Positions 10,430 to 23,570 are shown, counted from the first letter of the stretch. The stretch: DNA of 64,000 nucleotides from Paragyromitra xinjiangensis (GCA_038503065.1 JBCAMK010000006.1:1984001-2048000); one strand, 5' to 3'. Made by a program: numbers and translations. Notes: generated from the letters alone by a model not told the origin.

Positions 10430-13375
10430 TGAGCTTTTTATCCTATCGTATGTATGTGTGTAAAAGATAATAGGAACGGATATGGGTGCAGGGGGTGGCA
10501 TAATCATATTAACATGTTAACATCTTCTATTACCCTCGGGTAGATGTTTCTTAGGTACTGACATGGATACACGAGAGCTGGGAATATTATTCCTCGAAGG
10601 TTGTAGAACATCATAATAGAGGTTAAATAATATCTGTGGTACAGTAAGACGCAGTATGACTTAAAATTCCGAAACCGTAGTGGGATCGCAGGAGGCTCCA
10701 CTATCTTTGTTTCGACAGGTACCTCATAACGTCATGGACCCGGTTAGCACTACTCCAATTCAATATGGGGAGGGAACCTTGTAGGCTACTGCAACCATAC
10801 TTTAGAACCTATCAATTATTATAGCATAAGAACATTGTGGGCTATAGAAAACTGCTGGTAGTAGCAGTAGTAATTCATTTACGTATCCAAACCCCTAGGG
10901 TTATGACGGTACGAACAACTAAATAATAAAAACACACAAACAATTTCCTGTTCTCACCTTCCATCCCATAACTCTCCATCTTTCCCACATGCATACCATT
11001 CCCCATACTGAAACTCTTTAACCTCATACTTTCTCTCCTGACAAACATAATCCTTCCGTCCTTCTGTACTCACTGGCAAAACTGCTGGTAGTAAAGTACT
11101 ATAGGGTATACTTGGTGCTCTCCAAAACAAGATCATGGAATTTGATCTATGGCGTGCCGATCGTAAGGCTTTAACCAGTCGTAACATTGACCGCGAAAGT
11201 GTAACACTCGGGCTGGAAGTATAAAAACCGAAAGCCAAGCATCTGCTCGATCTTTACAGACTCCGTAAAACCTCTTCATATTCTAACCCGAGTGTGCTTA
11301 GGTCATGTGCTATGGCGCGGTAGCGTCGGGTGGGTGGGATTATGAATGTGGGCACTTTTATGGGGTTTCCCGAATATGGGGCTAGTAATAGCTTAGTTTC
11401 ATCTCACTTAATACCAAATTTTTGTGCCCTCGAACGATCTTTGCCCAATGGCTAACTATCTGCGGAGGTATTTGGTTGGTATTGTAACCCTACCATGCGC
11501 ATAGGCGACTGAGTCTCTTGCATCATACGGGTAGCTGCATGGAAGCACGCATATGGTTATCTAACTGCAAGCGTAGCACTAAAGATATGAAGTTGGTGAT
11601 TAAACGAATACATAGCTAGACGTTATCTTCGGAGAAAAGCTAGAGATGCCGGCAATCTTGTCTAAAGTTATAGCGATTGGTCGAGAGGAAGGCTAAACAT
11701 TATTTGTGCATAGTTACACCTAGGAAATTTCGAAATAGCAAATCTCCGCTGCATCCAGACTACATCCAGTCCTATATATTGCTATAGGTATTTCTTAGGG
11801 ATTGCTAGGCCCAGGTCTTCACCTGTGTTGATCGGGAATACATTACATAGGTTCATGGGTACGAAAGGTATGACACCCTACGATATACGTGTAGTTCGAT
11901 GCTTACTGCTTCCTCCTTGGGAAACTATCTCCTATATAGATTCCCGTAACATCTACGGATTACCTGGCTGAGAACTCCCTCAGCACTTGATAGAAATGGT
12001 CTTCCGGATCTTGAGATTTTATGATTGGAATCATTGCTTAAACTGGGCCTAGGCCTGTAGACCTGCCTCAACTCCATCCTACGCGTAGCAATTAATCTAG
12101 TTAGGAATCTCCTTCCCATATAGGCATTCCTTAGCTAAGGCCGATATTTCAATGGTTTTTAGGCCGCAAAAGTGCACATACGTATATACGCGTCTTTCGG
12201 TCAGAACATATCTTGGATCCCGCTGTGCGGGATTTATGTGTGGTTGCGACATCAGCACAGCCTGCCTCCAACATGAGGTTGGATTATGGCACTATCCTCC
12301 AATCGCTAATCGCGTTCTCGGTTGGTAGCGAGCGGCCATAGCCCCGCGCTGAGACACGCTTATTCAACGGTGCACATGCTGCCGCGCTCGTCTAAAAACA
12401 AGCTTCTCAAGTGATATCGCAACGCATCGCCAGTCCCGTGTCTATGTTAGCTATGAGCGATTTTCCACAAAGAAATGCTACTCGTAAGCTCTAGGACGTT
12501 TCATCTATGCCTTCAATCAGGTTTTCCCCCATAGATTCAAGGGCTGAACTGGACAAAGGGAAATAGGGTTCACAGTTTTGCGGCGCCTCAACGTGTTCTA
12601 CTAGGATATGGATAGTCATCTGAGGCAAATGCACTCCAAAAAGGTACAAAGACACGGATTGAGCAATCGCTTATCGAGCAAATAGAAATCTTCGGACGCG
12701 GCGTTATCAGTTCGCGGCCCATGTACCACTCAAGTTTAGATACTTGGTAGAGTTAAGATTTTTCTTTAGTTCAGTCGAATAGGGTGTATTAATAACCTCT
12801 AGAGGGAGATATAGTAAATCTACTTGAGAAAGTAACTAGCAGGGTTCAAACTTAATATCGAGCAGTTATTTTCTGCGGCCATGGATTTTTTGAGATTGGA
12901 GGTGTTCTATGAGGTATATTTTTCAGTTCAGGATTTCCTGTCTTAACTGCTGTTATCCGTAATACCTGTCATAATCCAGTATCTCTCGACAATTACATGT
13001 AGCTATAGGCCCTTACTGATGAGCGCGTCTGTTCAATCAGAATCAAGAGGTGTGCTAACCTCGTTTGTTGTTAAGATCCATTTTATCAACTTGCGTACCC
13101 AAACACCTGAAATTAGAAAGTTGATTCTGACGTATCAGACTTTCTTTGGGGGTTCACCAATCTAGCTTCGGGCACGTATTCCAGTGGCACCGCATCCCGT
13201 CAGCTGGTGGGAGCTTACCTCAATAAAAAGGATATTTTCCTTCATAGGGAGATTTAAATCTTACGCCAGCATAATAAATACAAGCCCACCCTAACTGTGG
13301 AGAACTGAGCCCTGATTGATTTTTACCTTTTAAATTTGTCTCTACTTCTTCTACAACCATAAATCAATACTGGAA
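10430..13375. other. Gene-poor stretch of about 2.9 kb
   Basis: No protein family recognised on either strand. The minus ORF at 10954-11238 (94 aa) has no domain I know and I leave it uncalled. TACATGTA occurs at 12994-13001 (listed separately). The final 60 bases, AT-rich with CTACTTCTTCTACAACC, form the HAK gene leader. Confidence 0.4.
12994..13001. other. TACATGTA site (candidate excision footprint)
   Basis: One of at least eight copies of this palindrome in the window. Removing CATGTA leaves AATTAGCT. There is no internal control at this copy. Confidence 0.3.
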
Positions 13376-16082
13376 ATGGAGGATCTTCGGTCGATACCGG
13401 GCCCGGACGGCGTTAAAAACGAGAAAGAAAGGTCGAGGGACGGCATTAACACCATCGGCACTTCTATAGAAGATGGGGACGACTCTGGTCGTGGTCAGAT
13501 CGCGTTCGACGATGTTGAGGCACATATACGCTACAAAGAATTTAAAGTGAAACAGGTACACATTCAGAGTGGACTATAACTCCTTTACGTACTTTAATTG
13601 CTAAACATAGGTGCATAGGAGTTTGGTGGTGTTATGTTGGCCTGGTAGACACCAAAGCCTTTTCGAAGATTCCACCAGTACCACTAATGCTAACTGGTTC
13701 CCAGGCTCACTTATCAGTCAATCGGAGTCATCTATGGGGATATCGGAACTAGCCCTCTTTACACGTTTTCGTCGACTTTCACATCTCCTCCATCTCCCGA
13801 GGACCTCTTAGGCGCCTTGTCACTTATCATTTGGTCTCTCACTCTTATCGTCAGCATAAAATATGTCACGATTGTTCTTTTTGCTGATGACGATGGCGAA
13901 GGCGGGACTTTTGCATTGTACTCTTTGCTTACCCGTTACGTGAGTAGAAATCCTCTCCCTAAGATATCGTTTTATAATAATTAGGTATCTAATCTATTTT
14001 CAGAGTAATATCATGCAACGCAACCCTCGTGAGCCTTTGACCGTCAAATTAGAACGACATCCAACTGAAAAAATGAAGAAACCTAACCTAAGGTTTCGAT
14101 CAATTTTGGAGAACAATTTCTTGTTCCGAAGTTTGATCAAGTTCCTGGCTGTATTTGGTGTCTGCATGGTCATTGCAGATGGTATCCTTACGCCTGCGCA
14201 GTCAGTTCTCGGCGCTATCCAAGGTCTCAAAGTTGTTGCACCTAATATAAAAACCGATACCATCGTTGGTATCTCCTGCGCTATCTTGGTCGTCCTTTAT
14301 GCCGTTCAGCCGTTTGGTATCACCAAACTTGGGAGTACCTTCGCACCGATTGTTGTTCTATGGCTACTTTTTAACTTTAGCTTTGGGATATACGTTAGTA
14401 GCCCACGTGCGTACTGATAGACTAATGAGATGCTGATGCTCGGATTTCTGATACAGAATCTCGCTGTTTTCGATGCTTCAGTCTTGAGAGCCTTTAATCC
14501 TGCTTATTCATTTGACTGGTTTATCAGGAATGGGGAAGAAGGGTGGAAGAGACTTGGTGCAATTTTGCTCGCATTCACGGGTGTGGAGGCTTTATTTGCT
14601 GATTTAGGTGCATTCTCGGCCAGGTTGAGCTTCCCCGGCCCTCAGAAGTTAAACCATCTTCATATTCTTACTGAAGCATCTAGGGCAATCCGGATCTCAT
14701 GGCTTTTCTTTGCATATCCTTGCCTACTTCTCGCCTATATCGGCCAAGCTGCCTACATCAGCGTCGACCCAACGGCAATCTCCAACCCATTCTTTAACAC
14801 CGTCCCCCCAGGGATGTACTATCCCAGTCTAGTCCTTTCAATTCTGGCAGCAGTTGTAGCATCCCAGGCAATGATCACTGGCTCGTTCCAATTGTTATCG
14901 CAATGCATGAGTTTGTCGTATTTCCCAAAGGTTAAGCTTTTGCACACAAGCACGAGGTTTCACGGGCAAATTTATATCCCCCTTGCGAATTGGTTGATGA
15001 TGATTGGGACGCTTATTGTCACAGGCGTTTATAATAATGTGAGAACCACCATTCACTTTGCTCGATATAACTATCTGACATCTTTGAATAGACTACAAGC
15101 CTAGGAAATGCTTATGGTGTTTGCGTCATCATGGTGACTTTTATCACAACCTGCATGATCTCTGTGGTAGCTCTCATTGTTTGGCAACTTCACTTCGGCA
15201 TCGTTCTCATTGGCTTTCTATTCTTCGGCGCTCTCGATGGAGCGTTTATGACCGCTGCCCTGACAAAGGTTCCGGATGGAGCATGGTTTACTTTACTGCT
15301 TTCCCTGCTCCTTTCGTGCGTCTTGTTCCTCTGGCGTTTTGGAAAGCGGCAACAGTGGAAATCTGAAGCGGATGACAACATCTCACCCTCATCATTAGTG
15401 ACGACTGATCCAAGTGGAAAGTTGATATTGAATAGGCCGAACGGCCCTAAGGAGATGGGGAAGATTAAAGGTGTCGGTATCTTCTTTGATAAAGTTGGGT
15501 ACCAGGCGCCGGCGGTTTATACGCACTTTGTCCGGAAATTTGAAGCGCAGCACGACGTGATTGTGTTCTTTCATCTTCGGCAGCTTGTGCAGCCAACAGT
15601 TAGTTAGGCATCACCCTTTTGAAGGGCCGAAGAACTGATTTTTGAGGATTCAGGTCCACGAAGACGAGCGCTATATAGTGCAGCGTGTCGGTTCCTCTAA
15701 CACTTTCCGTATCATAGTCCGCCACGGCTATAACGACCATGTCTTCACTGAGAATTTCGGCGTCATCCTTTACGATCAGCTCAAAGCTTTTCTTGATGCA
15801 GAGATTCAAATGAGCGAAAACGAGTCCCCAGGAAACACTAATCACGCTAGAGCGAAGGCTAGAGCGTTACGTGAACGAGAGGCCCTAGATGCAGCGTATG
15901 AGAAGCAGGTTATTTATATCCTTGGGAAGGAACAGCTAAGACTAGATACAAAAAATATCTTACCGAAGAACATAGCGTTAAGCACATTCATTTGGATGAG
16001 GGAGAATACTAGGACGAAGCAGCAAGAGTTTAATGTTCCGATTGATCAGTTAGTGGAAGTAGGATATATCAAGGAGATTTAA
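13376..16082 (+). CDS. HAK1: HAK/KUP-family high-affinity potassium transporter (782 aa)
   Basis: Seven exons: 13376-13555, 13619-13644, 13705-13939, 14004-14393, 14457-15038, 15092-15598 and 15654-16082. All joins keep one frame (783 codons including the stop) and introns are 53-64 bases. Exon 2 is only 26 bases but encodes the start of the first membrane helix; exons 2-3 join to read WLTYQSIGV and then the family signature GDIGTSPLY (residues 80-88). Further family blocks follow: [67 protein letters not shown], the [14 protein letters not shown] join across intron 5, and a cytosolic C-terminal domain. The protein has about 12 membrane helices by eye. Fungal members such as those of Neurospora and yeasts take up K+ at low external concentration across the plasma membrane by proton symport. 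The N-terminal 60 residues are acidic and soluble, as usual. I see nothing missing; the gene should be functional. Confidence 0.95.
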
Positions 16083-16805
16083 AAGTTATGTATGTCGAGC
16101 TAGTAGCATGTTCTTTGAAGTTTAACAATATGATCTAGTGGTTTGGGGGATGAGCTGGAGCTTCTAGATGTTCGTTTTTTACTAGAACGAGGTGAGCGAG
16201 AGCTTCCTCTGTATAAAACAGAATTTGGCCGGTTAGGAGCTTGCACCATATACTATAGCTATGCATCGCTAGATTTTATTAGCCAACCTCGAGTTTCGAG
16301 CTTTCCCTACGTTGCCCAGCTGCTCATCAGATGGCTTAAAGCATATGGCTCTAATCGCTACTGTTACAAAATACGAGTGATCTACTGTGATGCACTCCCG
16401 GTTAAAACAAAACACCCTGCAAGCTGATGCCTAGTATATCCCACCCCCACCCCCAAACAAACACAACCAAAACACTAAACCATCCCCATAATCCTTATAT
16501 TCTGTGATGTACCCCCGGAACGATCCGCTCCGCGATTTTCGTAGGGATCTGTGAAATCTATGTACCTACTCGACGAATTTGAATCTACTTCTCCTATCTC
16601 TTCAGCCTTTCTGCTTGAAACTTGGATTAAATAAAGGATGAAGTTAATGGTACTATTTAGGCTAGCTGTGTATGTGTTATGCAACAAAACTGTATCTCTA
16701 AGACATGATGTAATGTGAGGGAAACGACGGTTATAAACACATACAAGGTGAAATAGCTGATAATCCTGCAAAAAAAGCATAGACGATACAGAGAAAACAC
16801 ATAAG
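16083..16805. other. Intergenic between convergent genes
   Basis: About 720 bases between the HAK stop and the stop of the DUF6536 gene. It holds the two 3' untranslated regions and no recognisable gene. Confidence 0.45.
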
Positions 16806-19204
16806 TCAACCTTTTACTCGTATCATCCTCTTCCTCACTCCACCATCTGTTCCTCCACCCTCCCCTATTCCCTTCCCTTCCATCTCACCCGCATACCACC
16901 CACCCGGTAGCGGCTGCGACACCGGCTCACTACTAAACGCACAATGTGCAACATTCCCATCAATTTTCACAACACCCCACTGCAGAGGCGAACGCGAATC
17001 CGAAACCCCTTGCTGTCCCGGATGACACGCAGCACTAATCGCTGCACTACAACTCCCCGCCAGTGGTATCCCTCCACTATACCTTCTCATCCCGTTCACA
17101 TACGCTGCAAGCAACATAAGACATCCCAACGCGACAGAAAAATAGATCGCAATCGGCGAGAACCCAACCGCCGAGATCGATTCCTGCGTGATGGCGTTCC
17201 CATCATACTCTAGAACACGTGCTAGGAAGATACTCTGCGAAATAAGCCAGTGCATGCCACCGGATGCGATCATCAATGGGATACTATATTTATATGGCAC
17301 GGAAAGGAAATAAGATGAGCGCTGATTACCGACTGGAAGCGTCACACGGAGCGACTTGCGTTGGTAGGAGAATCTATCCCATTCGTTTGCGAGTAGCATA
17401 CTTGTGAAGATAGAGTTGTAGAGAAGGTATAATACCGAGAGGCCGAGCTGTGGGATGTTGGCTATGATGACGTTGGAGAGGACACCCTTTGTGCCCTGCG
17501 AAGCGGCACCATATTCCGGCGCCGTTATAGTCCGAATATCGACCGCGCCAAAACCCATGGCCCAGAGGGAGCGCGGGTCGGTTGGTACGCCAGAGCTACT
17601 TAAGTTCGAGAGAGCAAGGCCTAGAAATGCGAGTGCGGTTATCATTCCCAGTATAGAGCTGGTAATTAATTATTTAGTATATTCCCTCGAGCCGGGTGGA
17701 GGTAGCCTTACACTATAGTGCAAATTATCCACCTGCCTATGCTCGTCGCACGAAACCAATGATGTCTATGGCGGTGCCATGTCCGGTATACCGGTGCTTG
17801 ATTAAATCCCGGGTGTGTGGCCGCCCAATCACCTTTTTGGATATCTCGTTTTGAGGCAATACACATTCCGACAGTAGTCCTATCCGGATTGTCCAGAAAT
17901 GACATAATAGCATCACCAACCGTAGTCAACACAGACTCCTTATTGATAAAAACCGCCAGGATCATACAAATGAACTTGATAGCATTGCAGATAATCACCA
18001 CAATCATGATATCCCGACTAAACTGCAGACTGCATTTTTCAGGCCACGGCTCGCTGAGACAGTACTGAACAGCTCCACCCTCCTCAACCCAGAGATCGAC
18101 ACTCGCAAGAGCATATTTGATGTCGCATGACCCGGTGACCCCTGCGCCGCCGCAGAGCCAGTCGAACGGCATTCGCCCAGTGTTGGTGCCTGTAGAGCTA
18201 ATTCCATGGGCTTCCCAGTCTGAATCTGTTCTAACCCAATCAGATCCGTTTCCGGCTACTACGACAACAACATCCCGTCTGTTGGAGACGAATTGTACTC
18301 CGTAGTCTTGCATACACGTCTTTTTGTCCAGCTGGTTGAAAGTGTTCGGGTCGCCGGGAATGTAGCTCTTATAGGCCCCGCCGAGGAAAGCGTTCAGGTA
18401 ATTATCCGGAACGACGGTTACATAGTATACGTTACTAGCCAAGGACGAGAAAACCGAAGAATTGTACCTAGATAGGCCATCAGCCCGCACCCACTACATC
18501 CTATTAATGCTCCTACTCACATCAAATGCAACGGCGCCGAACTCAGCCCAATACAACACCACAGTATCACCCTCCCCCAACTAATCCTCCTCAAATTCCT
18601 AATGCTCGGCACGCCAATATCCACCCATAACCTGCGTGCGTGTGCCTTATCCACCTCTGCACGTGTTGGTGCCGCTAGGCACTGCATACAGTAATTACTG
18701 CCGCTAAGCAGAACCGTAGCCAGTGCGTTGATACCCAAATGGATTAACAGACTCATTTTCTTCGTCTTAGCGCACGAGCCTTCATAAATCGACCCTAGCC
18801 CCAGATGCACCCCATATTTTGATGTCGCCCAGATGGTCAAGCCAACATTGATCAAAAACACTAGGAATACCGCGAATGCAGCTCCAGTAACTCCAGTGCG
18901 CCAGCCGCCGGAGAAGAAACCTCTGCCTCTCCCATCAAGTTGTTGCGTAGGGTTTCCTTGGGTAGGAGGTGCTGGAGGGGGTGGTGGGATATAGCCTCGG
19001 AAAGGCGGGGTATCGTAAGATGGGGGTTGTTGGTAGATACTGAGCGGAAGTTCGTATCAGTTGAAATCTGGTAGATTTAGTAGAGGGGTCTCCACACCTT
19101 TGAATATAGTCTTCACCATATACGTTCTGTGAGGTTGCTATAGGCTGGTAAACGGTATTCGGAGGAACCGACCAAGCATACCTTTCTTGGCCGTAATGTG
19201 TCAT
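16806..19204 (-). CDS. DUF6536-family multipass membrane protein (744 aa)
   Basis: Four exons read right to left: 19204-19098, 19039-18521, 18467-17712 and 17658-16806; introns of 53-58 bases. Together they give 745 codons including the stop. Residues 1-75 are Tyr/Gln/Pro-rich and soluble. Then comes the DUF6536 domain: a membrane helix at GVTGAAFAVFLVFLINVG, GLGSIYEGSC, and the hallmark GSNYCMQCLAAPTRAEVDKA, followed by WVDIGVPSIRNLRRI. Later segments (PLHLMYNSSVFSSL across intron 2, YLLYNSIFTSMLLANEW, RVTLPVGNQRSSYFLSVPYKY) are conserved in long fungal members. At least seven hydrophobic segments are visible. The C-terminal 60 residues are Gly-rich and presumably cytosolic. The family occurs in filamentous ascomycetes and has no established function. 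The start is supported by a continuous frame from the first ATG and by clean splice sites. Confidence 0.85.
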
Positions 19205-19700
19205 GACAGGCTATCTACTTGGTGTCGGGAATACCAAGACGCAACTTATTCGGTGTCAATACCTCCTTGATAAGAAGTAAGAACTTTAACAAAAAGAAAA
19301 GACCATATCCAGGTAAGTGGGCTGAGTGCAACCTGCTCCGTCCTGTGGATATCTCAAGCTAGATATCGTGAGGTCTGAGGAACGCCAAGTGGCGTGGCGT
19401 TTAAGTTACTAACCGTAGTTGGGGTACTCGTGTTGTACAAACAAGGAGTATCAAAAGCACAGCTTTCTTCTGAGCAAGAACACCCCTGTGTGATATGAGA
19501 TTGTGGCACAATATTAGGTACCGCAAGGTCTAATATAGAAGTTGCAATTAGTCAGGTATTTCCCGCATCATAAGTCGCAGCAAATCATTTGTGATCCACT
19601 CACCACTTGCAGGATGAAAGTAGGTGCTGTAGACCTGTAAATAACCAACCCTACCAAAGTACCAACCACCAATCCAATTCATAAACACCCCCAATAAGCC
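19205..19700. other. Intergenic, no supported gene
   Basis: About 500 bases upstream of two divergent genes; both promoters should lie here. No motif recognised. Confidence 0.4.
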
Positions 19701-20246
19701 ATGAAGCCCTCCATCCTCCTTCATCTAACCGCGATTGTTTCTTTCGGGGCAGCCACACAAGATCTATACGACCCAGATTGCATGATCGCCTGTGAACCCC
19801 TATCAAAAACCGCCCGGAACTGCAGCTTCGACCTCTTGGGCGAGGATAGGAACGTGTCAGACGACTAAGCACTATGTATGTGCAAAACTGAAAACCTACT
19901 ATCTGACCATCGGGCGTGAGGCTTCTACATATTTTATCCACTGCCGCTCTACTTCTTGCTAACCCCATCTAGCTGCTGCGAGTGCCTTAATAGTATCGGA
20001 CAGATGTCGATAGCCGAGTATGAACAAAGCTTACGCATGGAGGAGAACTGCAATTGCAGAATTTCGGAAGCTGCCGATGTCCTTGTGACGAAGAATAAGG
20101 CGTTGATTATAGTTTAGCGGGATCGGTATTGCGTCAATGCGGTTGAGAAGCAATGCAAGCCCAATTGGGGGTGGAAATTTGGGAGAGTGGCTGATTCGTT
20201 GGGCCTGTGGTTCGTGGGAGAAACTAGCGCATTTAATAGCTTTTAG
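19701..20246 (+). pseudogene. Small cysteine-rich secreted protein gene, broken by in-frame stops
   Basis: ATG at 19701 opens a signal peptide (MKPSILLHLTAIVSFGAA, then TQDLY) followed by DCMIACEPLSKTARNCSFD. This cysteine spacing recalls small secreted fungal proteins with C-x3-C...C...C-x-C...C-x2-C patterns. An in-frame TAA at 19866-19868 interrupts it; immediately after, the same frame continues with ALCMCKTENL. A good intron (19916-19972, GTGAGG...GCTAACCCCATCTAG) then leads into CCECLNSIG and ENCNC. A second in-frame stop, TAG at 20115-20117, is again followed by Cys-containing sequence (RYCVNAVEKQC) up to TAG at 20244-20246. Both stops could come from CAA and CAG by C-to-T change, as repeat-induced point mutation would produce, but that is inference. 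Alternatives are a truncated 55-residue product or stop-codon readthrough. Confidence 0.5.
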
Positions 20247-21657
20247 AAATGTGGAACGGCGGTGTTTGCCGGTCTCTGTGCTTCAGGGCTCTTTCTCCGG
20301 GCTATATAGTACTATACAATCGAGCTTTTCGTTATGCTTGGAAGCCTTTTCGAACTGTGCAGGTTTCCAGCACTTAAGGTAAGGAAGTTTTGCAAACTAG
20401 ATTATTAAAGAACAGATCCAAGCTTCATCCTTCGGCCGACCCGAATATGCTCTAAATCTCAACATTTGGGGAGGCAACATCTACCGATGTCCTAAAAGAA
20501 GGCTCGCGTGTAACCGCTCTATAACGAGTTTAATAGTCCTACCAAAAACAAAACCCTGATTGACCGGTAGCTCAATGGGTAAAGTGCCTCCTTAAAATAA
20601 GGAGGTTCTCTGTTCAAGCCCCGATCAATCCGCTGCTTCGCCATATTATGAGCACGCATTAAAGCTACAATTCGGCTGACTCTTATTTGAACCCAGATCT
20701 CTCCATTCCAGTTTATGTGGTTTGGGAAAAGATTTGGGTTCAAATAAGGGTTGCTTTAAGAGGCTGTTTATAGCGGTAGTCCGGGCTCATAACCTGTAGA
20801 AGTATTTTGGTTTTCGGTTTGGTTGGAATTGGGATCGTTTTTGCCTTATTGATGACCTTACATGCAATCCCACACGATATCTCTGCTAGTAGATGGCCGC
20901 TGCGAACATTCCTCTTGTGTCTCCATAAGCTATTACAAGAGTAGGTGCATGTAATGAGGTTCATAAAACCTCTTGGCCCCGGCTGGTGCATAAGCTGGGT
21001 GGACTAATGAGTTGCCCAATAAAGCTGAACGGAGGTTACTCAAGTAATTTTCTTTGAGAAGATTGAGCCTCCACATGAATCTAGCGGCCGGGAAGCCTGT
21101 TCAACGCCTTAATTATTTCCGGGGGGGACGAAAGTGTGGGTTTTCATGGTATGACCATTGTTTTCTCGTTACCTTTATTCGTATCATCGGCGATGAACTA
21201 CTGCAGCGCTTCTAAAATTGAATCGTGCTTGAGGAACATAATCTAGATGCGTATGGTTAAGGGCTAGCTAAAAACGTAATTTTCAGGATTCCTCAACTAG
21301 AGTTCAATAAGACGCGGTGGGTGACACGACTTTCGCGAGCGTTAAAGGTCACATGACCATGCCCATTCTTGAGTTAGGAATGTTCAACAACTCCACAGAC
21401 TCTTTCAGAATCTATTTTAAATAGTTTATTTCAATATCAATAGAACATCAAAGGTATTTCATACGGAGCCTCTTTGGTTTCATTCATTCATTCTCACAAA
21501 ACCGAACCCTTGCTGTGCGTCATTTGCAGAGCCTCAAGCGGATTTTCCCCAGCTGCAGCCTGCCCCACTAGTCACTCTCCTCCAATACCTCTGATTCATC
21601 TCTCTATCATCTCAATCAACGGGGCAAATACTCCATCTACAAAATCACAGACCTACC
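20247..21657. other. Intergenic with one tRNA-like segment
   Basis: No protein-coding gene recognised. The tRNA-like stretch at 20558-20630 is listed separately. The C/T-rich 100 bases before 21658 are the presumed leader of the stomatin-like gene. Confidence 0.4.
20558..20630 (+). other. tRNA-like sequence, degenerate
   Basis: Seventy-three bases with tRNA-like ends (GATTGA pairs with TCAATC), an A-box-like GGTAGCTCAATGGG and a B-box-like TGTTCAAGCCC. The central hairpin CCTCC...GGAGG is longer than an anticodon stem and its loop lacks a U33 in the usual place. The D-stem and T-stem pair poorly. I therefore read it as a decayed tRNA or tRNA-derived repeat and do not assign an amino acid. 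Confidence 0.35.
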
Positions 21658-23036
21658 ATGTTCACTGCTCTCCGTTCCTCCGTTCTCCCCCAACTCATTG
21701 CTCGTCAGAACCCTGCAGCAGTGGTGAGGTATAGGGCGTTCGCCGTGCTCCCAAGACACCTCCAGTCGTTTTCTTCGTCTTCGTTATTAAACGAACGGAC
21801 TCACAGGAGGTCATTTAACTCGATCCCAGGTCCTGGTGGAAACTCACTATTTGGAACTCCGGGATCAGATAGAGGGGGATCACCGAGCTACTTCAGGAAA
21901 GAGAGGTTACCAGCGAATACGATCATCAAGTGAGTAAACCACCCCCGTATAGAACTATATGGTTACTAATGAAACATCTAGGTTCGTACCACAGCAGACA
22001 GCATGGGTCGTTGAACGAATGGGCCGATTCCACAGGATCTTGGAACCTGGACTAGCAATCCTTATCCCCATCGTCGATAAGATCCAATACGTCAAGTCAC
22101 TAAAAGAAGTAGCCATTGAAATCCCCAGTCAGTCTGCCATCACAGCTGACAACGTTACTCTTGATCTCGACGTAAGTTCCCTCGTCACCCACGTAGGCAC
22201 TATCTAACCCACTCCAGGGCGTCCTCTATATCCGCGTTTTTGATGCTTACAAAGCTTCCTATGGTGTTGAAGACGCCGAATACGCAATCTCACAGCTCGC
22301 CCAAACTACAATGCGTTCTGAAATTGGCCAGCTGACACTCGATCAAGTACTTAAAGAGCGAGCTGCACTTAATATCAATATCACACAGGCGCTCAACGAG
22401 CCAGCTGCCGACTGGGGTGTAAAATGCCTGCGATACGAGATCAGAGATATCCACGCGCCAGATCAAGTTCTAGAGGCTATGAACCGTCAAGTCTCAGCGG
22501 AGCGCTCTAAACGTGCAGAGATCTTGGAGAGTGAAGGACAGCGCCAGAGCGCAATTAATATCGCCGAGGGAAAGAAGCAGAGTGTGATTCTGGCGTCTGA
22601 GGCGAAGAAGGCGGAACAGATTAATTGGGCTGCGGGAGAGGCGCAAGCGATCTTAGTGAAGGCGGAGGCGACGGCGAGGGGGCTGGAAGCGGTTGCGGAG
22701 GCGATTAGAGGGCATGGAGAGAGCGCGCAGGATGCGGTGAGTTTGACGGTTGCGGATAAGTATGTGGAGGCGTTTGGAAGATTGGCAAAGGAGAGTAATA
22801 CGATTGTTATCCCGGCGCAGTTGGGTGATATGGGTGGAATGATTGCAGGGGCTATGGGAATTTATGGGAAAGTTGCGGAAACACAGGCGAGGCAGGCGAG
22901 GGGTTTGTTGGTGGAAGATCCAGAAGCGGAGAGGGGGGATTCAAAGAGTGAGAAGGAGAAGGAGAAAGATAAGAAAAAGGGAGAGAAGGTGAAGGTGGGG
23001 CAAGGGATCCTGGCGGACCTGGGAGGAAGTAGATGA
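21658..23036 (+). CDS. Mitochondrial stomatin-like protein (SPFH family, SLP2 type), 426 aa
   Basis: Three exons, 21658-21929, 21982-22171 and 22218-23036, with introns of 52 and 46 bases. The N-terminal 60 residues are rich in Arg, Ser and Ala with almost no acids (MFTALRSSVLPQLIARQN...), as in a mitochondrial presequence. The SPFH/band-7 domain follows: FVPQQTAWVVERMGRFHRIL, GLAILIPIVDKI, VTLDLDGVLYIRV (joined across intron 2), ISQLAQTTMRSEIGQ and ALNEPAADWGVKCLRYEIRDI. A long Ala/Glu coiled coil comes next (SEGQRQSAINIAEGKKQ onward) and then a Gly-rich segment (GDMGGMIAGAMG). STOML2-type proteins form ring-like oligomers in the inner mitochondrial membrane and organise cardiolipin domains and protease complexes. 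The extreme C terminus is a charged Lys/Glu run and probably variable. Length and domain order match the family. Confidence 0.92.
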
Positions 23037-23570
23037 AGAAAGGGTGAGAAAGGTTTTCGTTAAAAAATAGTAAAATATTTTCTTATCTGCATTTTGTTCC
23101 AGTTGTCTCCTCTTTCTACTCATTACTCTCTTTTACTCTGCATTGGCGGTAAGAAAAACTCTACTCTGTATTATTATCGCAGCGTTTCGTAGCATAGCTT
23201 TTCTCCTCTTCGCTAAGTTACTTCTGATAGTGTTGGATGGATCATGGTGCAATCACTCGACTTGGTCCTGTGTGTCATGGGATCTCACTCACTATTCTAA
23301 GCTGTTCTTGCTGTTCTTGTGCTGGGATATAGTACGCGCGGGAGGGAATAACTCTATTGCTTGATCGCCGGGAACTAGTAGTATGAATATCTATATTAAT
23401 CGGCGCAATACCTTGATTATACATTGTAAATAGTTCTGAAACCTCCTCTGATGGTTACACGGCTTAGGCACGTAAGCGAAGCGGGGATCAGTGAGGCTGC
23501 GAGTATAGCAAGAGCCTCAACTATACAATAACCTCTAGTTCACACCACTAACTCCTGCGCACAAAACAAT
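23037..23570. other. Intergenic, no supported gene
   Basis: About 530 bases holding the 3' end of the stomatin-like gene and the promoter of the NLR gene. Nothing else recognised. Confidence 0.4.

Noticed and set aside
10954..11238. 94-residue minus ORF
   Set aside because: Tyr/Ser-rich with no recognised domain, and not joined to other exons by clear splice sites.
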